A program made the position numbers and the translations under genes. A stretch of DNA of 64,000 bases from Lachancea kluyveri NRRL Y-12651 (lineage: Eukaryota > Ascomycota > Saccharomycetes > Saccharomycetales > Saccharomycetaceae), in NCBI GenBank assembly GCA_000149225.2, contig CM000691.1, positions 434,001 through 498,000 of the forward strand. The letters are read 5' to 3'. The notes under the pieces were generated by a model, which had not been told where the DNA came from, searched no databases, and saw nothing but the letters and a program-made list of their open reading frames with translations. Of the stretch, positions 61,301 to 64,000 are shown piece by piece (within the stretch, counting starts at the first letter, position 1; each line of letters begins with the position of its first letter).

Positions 61301-63299
61301 CGGGTGGTTTGCTGTGATCTGCTCTTGTGTTTTCTTGCACGTCAAAACTCTCTCTTTCCCTTTTTGCTTCTTGGATATATGAAGCCATGCTTGGTCTGCC
61401 AGAGTAAGTGGCAGACCCGCTACCCTTGTATTCGACAGAAGTCCTCCCCAGAGATTTTCTGCTTTTTGTGAAGTGTAGATCGTCTGCAACAGCAAGTTTG
61501 TTCAAAAAACTTCTATCGTTCAGGGATATAACATCTATCTCTTTGCTATCTTCGGTTTCGGATTTGCACAACTCGGAATCAGTGCTCACATCATGAACCC
61601 ATGAACTTCCGCATAAAGAAAACTTTCTGAAAATCATTTTGTTATCAGTTAAAGTACCAGTCTTGTCACTGAAAATGTAAGAAACTTGACCCAACTCCTC
61701 TAAAATAGTAGCAGTACGAGACTCGCAAGGCGTATTGGTTTCCGCATGGTAGATATCAATATCCCATTCCATCAATTTGCTCTGCATAACTTTGATGATC
61801 TCCATGGTTACGTATAATGATAGCGGGATCAAGGTGTTGTACATGATGATAAAGGACATCACGGTAGGTGCAACACCTGCGTCTTGTTGAAATAAATACC
61901 ATGCCCTATCGTTGTCAACATCGTTTTTCTTGATAATTCTCTGGGCCATGAAAGAAAATAACGCCATTGCTGCAACGACAAATACCATAAAAATGACAAT
62001 CATGTTAATTCTTCTTTGTAATTTGGGTGCCTTAGTACGAGGATTTTTAATCGCATTCATCCTAATTTTGGTCTCTTCACCTGTGAAAATAACCATGCCT
62101 ACAACGTTTTGACTATTCCTCACGATACTACCACGATATAAAACGTTTTCAGACCCGAGCGGATACCTGTCGGTAGAATCACTGGCACTATCGCCAGTAA
62201 ACAGCTCTAAATTACCTTCAAAGTTGTACAAGTCAATGTTTGGATCCTCTACGGTGACTTTGGCCTTCGAATTGGCCAATCCTGAGGCCCTTTGCATGAT
62301 CCTGTGTAGTTCGGGATGAGGTTGCTTGTTTTTCAAGTTTGTTTCACCATCAAGCGCCATCGTTTCCACAAAGCACTCGCTGTTTTCACCATCACAAGTT
62401 AAAATCAATAAATCGGCAGGCACCCAGTCGTCCTGGTTCAAAAACACAAAGTCGCCCACACGTAGATCTTTCCATTCACGCTTAACTAAATGGACGTTAA
62501 ACTTCGATCTCAATAAGTTCAAATTGGTAAAATGATCTTCCTGGCCCAAGTTGTCGTCCTCGTCAGATGTGTGTGGTGAAGATGAATTTTCATTTAATGC
62601 GCTCGTTGAAGTGGTGCTGCTGTTCCACTGTGGTAACGAATATAAGCTTTGCGTGTCATCTGCATGATTATGGCCCTTTACTAAAACCTTAGTTAGTTTG
62701 TTGTTTTCTTCTTTGTCTAACCTATGTCTTCTGAAATCATCCCATGCTTCCCTAGCCATTGAAATACCCATGAATATACACAAGGGAATGATGGTAGTAT
62801 AGGTACCCGTAGTAGACCATGAGGGGATCATCTGCAGGATAGCAACAATAAAAAAATATGTGTTTGCCAACTTTGAGAACTGTGCATACAATTGTCGTGG
62901 AAAGAATGAATATACAGTGTAACGAGAGGATGTTATCAAGTTGTTGATGTATGGCTTATGGGTTCGCTCATCTATCAACGGGCCGGATGGCTTACCATTT
63001 GTGTACTCCAGATGAAGTGGATCTTCACCGTCCAAAAGTATCGGCAGATGTCTCCCATCCTCGGTGTTCAGATACCTTTGTCTGTTGAGTAGCAGGTCGA
63101 TAAGTCTGGAGAGAAGTCCAGGGCCATCGTTCTTAACTTTTGAAGATTCTTCGCTCCGTAGTTGGCTTTGGTTATCCATCGTCTCTAGTTCCATATCCTC
63201 ACGATACTCTGCTTCCTCTTTTTTGTATTTATCGTAGAGCGTCTTATTGAACAGTTGTGTTCGCAATGACTTAGACCTCTTTCTTCGATTGCTATGCAT
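58380..63299 (-). CDS. DNF3: P4-ATPase phospholipid flippase Dnf3
   Basis: A 1639-residue P4-type ATPase matching S. cerevisiae Dnf3 (YMR162C, 1656 residues). Actuator motif ALDGETNLK, phosphorylation motif SDKTGTLTDN, nucleotide-binding CKGADN and hinge IGDGANDIAMI are all present, with ten membrane segments. The long Ser-rich insert (about residues 630-710) and another (about 850-960) are typical of Dnf3. The enzyme flips phospholipids across trans-Golgi membranes with Crf1. I prefer the ATG at 63299 (MHSNRRKRSKSLRTQ), which matches the S. cerevisiae N-terminus; an in-frame ATG at 63407 would add 36 unrelated residues. Confidence 0.97.
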   Translation of the reverse strand: MHSNRRKRSKSLRTQLFNKTLYDKYKKEEAEYREDMELETMDNQSQLRSEESSKVKNDGPGLLSRLIDLLLNRQRYLNTEDGRHLPILLDGEDPLHLEYTNGKPSGPLIDERTHKPYINNLITSSRYTVYSFFPRQLYAQFSKLANTYFFIVAILQMIPSWSTTGTYTTIIPLCIFMGISMAREAWDDFRRHRLDKEENNKLTKVLVKGHNHADDTQSLYSLPQWNSSTTSTSALNENSSSPHTSDEDDNLGQEDHFTNLNLLRSKFNVHLVKREWKDLRVGDFVFLNQDDWVPADLLILTCDGENSECFVETMALDGETNLKNKQPHPELHRIMQRASGLANSKAKVTVEDPNIDLYNFEGNLELFTGDSASDSTDRYPLGSENVLYRGSIVRNSQNVVGMVIFTGEETKIRMNAIKNPRTKAPKLQRRINMIVIFMVFVVAAMALFSFMAQRIIKKNDVDNDRAWYLFQQDAGVAPTVMSFIIMYNTLIPLSLYVTMEIIKVMQSKLMEWDIDIYHAETNTPCESRTATILEELGQVSYIFSDKTGTLTDNKMIFRKFSLCGSSWVHDVSTDSELCKSETEDSKEIDVISLNDRSFLNKLAVADDLHFTKSRKSLGRTSVEYKGSGSATYSGRPSMASYIQEAKRERESFDVQENTRADHSKPPGDLKSSLELIMYIQQNPQIYFSQKAKFFILSIALCHSCLPKKTQTENLADEDDPIEYQAASPDELALVTAARDMGYVVFNRNANTLTIKTYPDGFEEEPVLEDYEILNYIEFNSNRKRMSVLVRFPHKPDSVLLICKGADNVILERLHNSDLAQQKISELNANTEQRKLEEAELVLQQRKSLERIASRDNTTSGLRHSLSSRPTRGSLALHAARKSLSRNTTTHMDPEVQINSIDDFLNNVKLAESEVDEVYAKSRKSLHKQQQDRYNPNSPEISSPTGPSSAALSSGSIRKTPPDLIDHSHDIEEYIGSDSLLQNEEYVIERTLQAIDEFSTDGLRTLLYGYKWISIDKYESWNARYHAAKTSLHNRNKLIDDVGEEIETELSILGATAIEDKLQEGVADAIDKIRRAGIKMWMLTGDKRETAINIGYSCKLIHDYSTVVILSSDDENLASKIAAVSQEITDGNVAHCVVVIDGATLSLFESNPTLMSVFVELCTKTDSVICCRASPSQKALMVSSIRNTDKNLVTLAIGDGANDIAMIQSADIGVGIAGKEGLQASRSSDYSIGQFRFLLKLLLVHGRYNYNRTSKFVLSTFYKELLFYLTQMIFQRYTMFSGTSLYESWSLSMFNTLFTSLPVLCIGMFEKDLKPMTLLAVPELYSMGRLSQCFNAQIFVYWMVLAACGSVLVTFLNCQIWGFTAQSDNSMYPLGLINYTAIVTLINFKCQFLEMRNRNVLAFASVIISVGGWLVWCCFLPGIYGDKPIYGVKFGLYHHFGGDITFWCSIFVLTVLPMMLDIVFQTFKRMLRPTDSDIFAELEQRDEVRKKLELSAFNEMRQGWTWDKDPSTVSRYTDKVMSPLGRTSSHDGIINHTRSRKNTLPGATELPLGTPSKVMVNSSTTFNPEEYEMLPSGKLIKRKRLNVQNSGDNNNDGSSDGNNNNSDTLAQKLGKKLRFKISNKDEDVDAIIAQRMRDLE

Positions 63300-63479
63300 C
63301 TGGTTTGGAATCTTCGAGTCAAGCAGTAGCGGTTTTAAAACGATATATGCCAGGTCCCTTTTGAGAAAAGCTACGCCACGAAAATTAGACGAGGGAAAAA
63401 AATCCATGCACTTTTTTTTTTTGAAGGCTGAAACACTTTCTTAGTAGTTCCTGACACAAAGAGAAGCAAAGCAAACAAC

Positions 63480-64000
<521 letters not shown>

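Overview
The window is chromosomal DNA from a budding yeast of the family Saccharomycetaceae: compact, mostly intron-less genes, GTATGT/TACTAAC splice signals, Reb1-type promoter sites and protein sequences close to Saccharomyces cerevisiae. From about 10 kb to the end the genes are those of two separate S. cerevisiae regions, YDL085C-A to YDL103C and YMR146C to YMR162C, interleaved into one series. These two regions are whole-genome-duplication sisters in S. cerevisiae, so a single merged copy points to a lineage that split off before that duplication. Zygosaccharomyces or Torulaspora is my guess from protein similarity; I cannot name the species. Gene names below follow the S. cerevisiae orthologue.

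Layout. 1-10 kb: gene-poor, with two convergent beta-1,2-mannosyltransferase-like (BMT family) genes, which S. cerevisiae lacks, and long gaps. 10-19.8 kb: a 4F5/SERF-like protein, TIF34, a dienelactone hydrolase, a GIY-YIG-like (DUF1766/T5orf172) gene that needs a +1 frameshift at a Ty1-type heptamer, LDO45/LDO16, SWP1, IMP1, a short-chain dehydrogenase and LUC7. 19.8-35 kb: YIM1, NUP53/ASM4, NUR1, RIM13, RAM1, UBX3, SRP14 and an MFS transporter. 35-47.2 kb: PMT1, SLC1, RPN6, TPP1, SNU23, AIM36, MRPS8, BUG1 and GET3. 47.4-56.5 kb: tRNA-Met, a solo Ty1/Ty2-type LTR, then POL3, DUN1, the YMR160W orthologue and ATG16 as one block inverted relative to S. cerevisiae. 56.5-64 kb: HLJ1, DNF3 and the 5' part of UAP1, which carries a one-base frame break.

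Several products share the secretory pathway: SWP1 (N-glycosylation), PMT1 (O-mannosylation), the BMTs (cell-wall mannan), SRP14 and GET3 (ER targeting), BUG1 (ER-Golgi), HLJ1 and UBX3 (ER quality control, Cdc48), and UAP1 (UDP-GlcNAc). POL3, DUN1 and TPP1 serve DNA replication and repair. Nothing suggests an operon; neighbours share promoters or 3' ends only by position.

The most unusual signals are the +1 frameshift gene at 13.0 kb, the inverted four-gene block whose left edge carries a tRNA and a Ty-type LTR, a 70-nt intron in DUN1, the retained LDO45 splice architecture, the BMT pair, and the broken frame in the essential gene UAP1.
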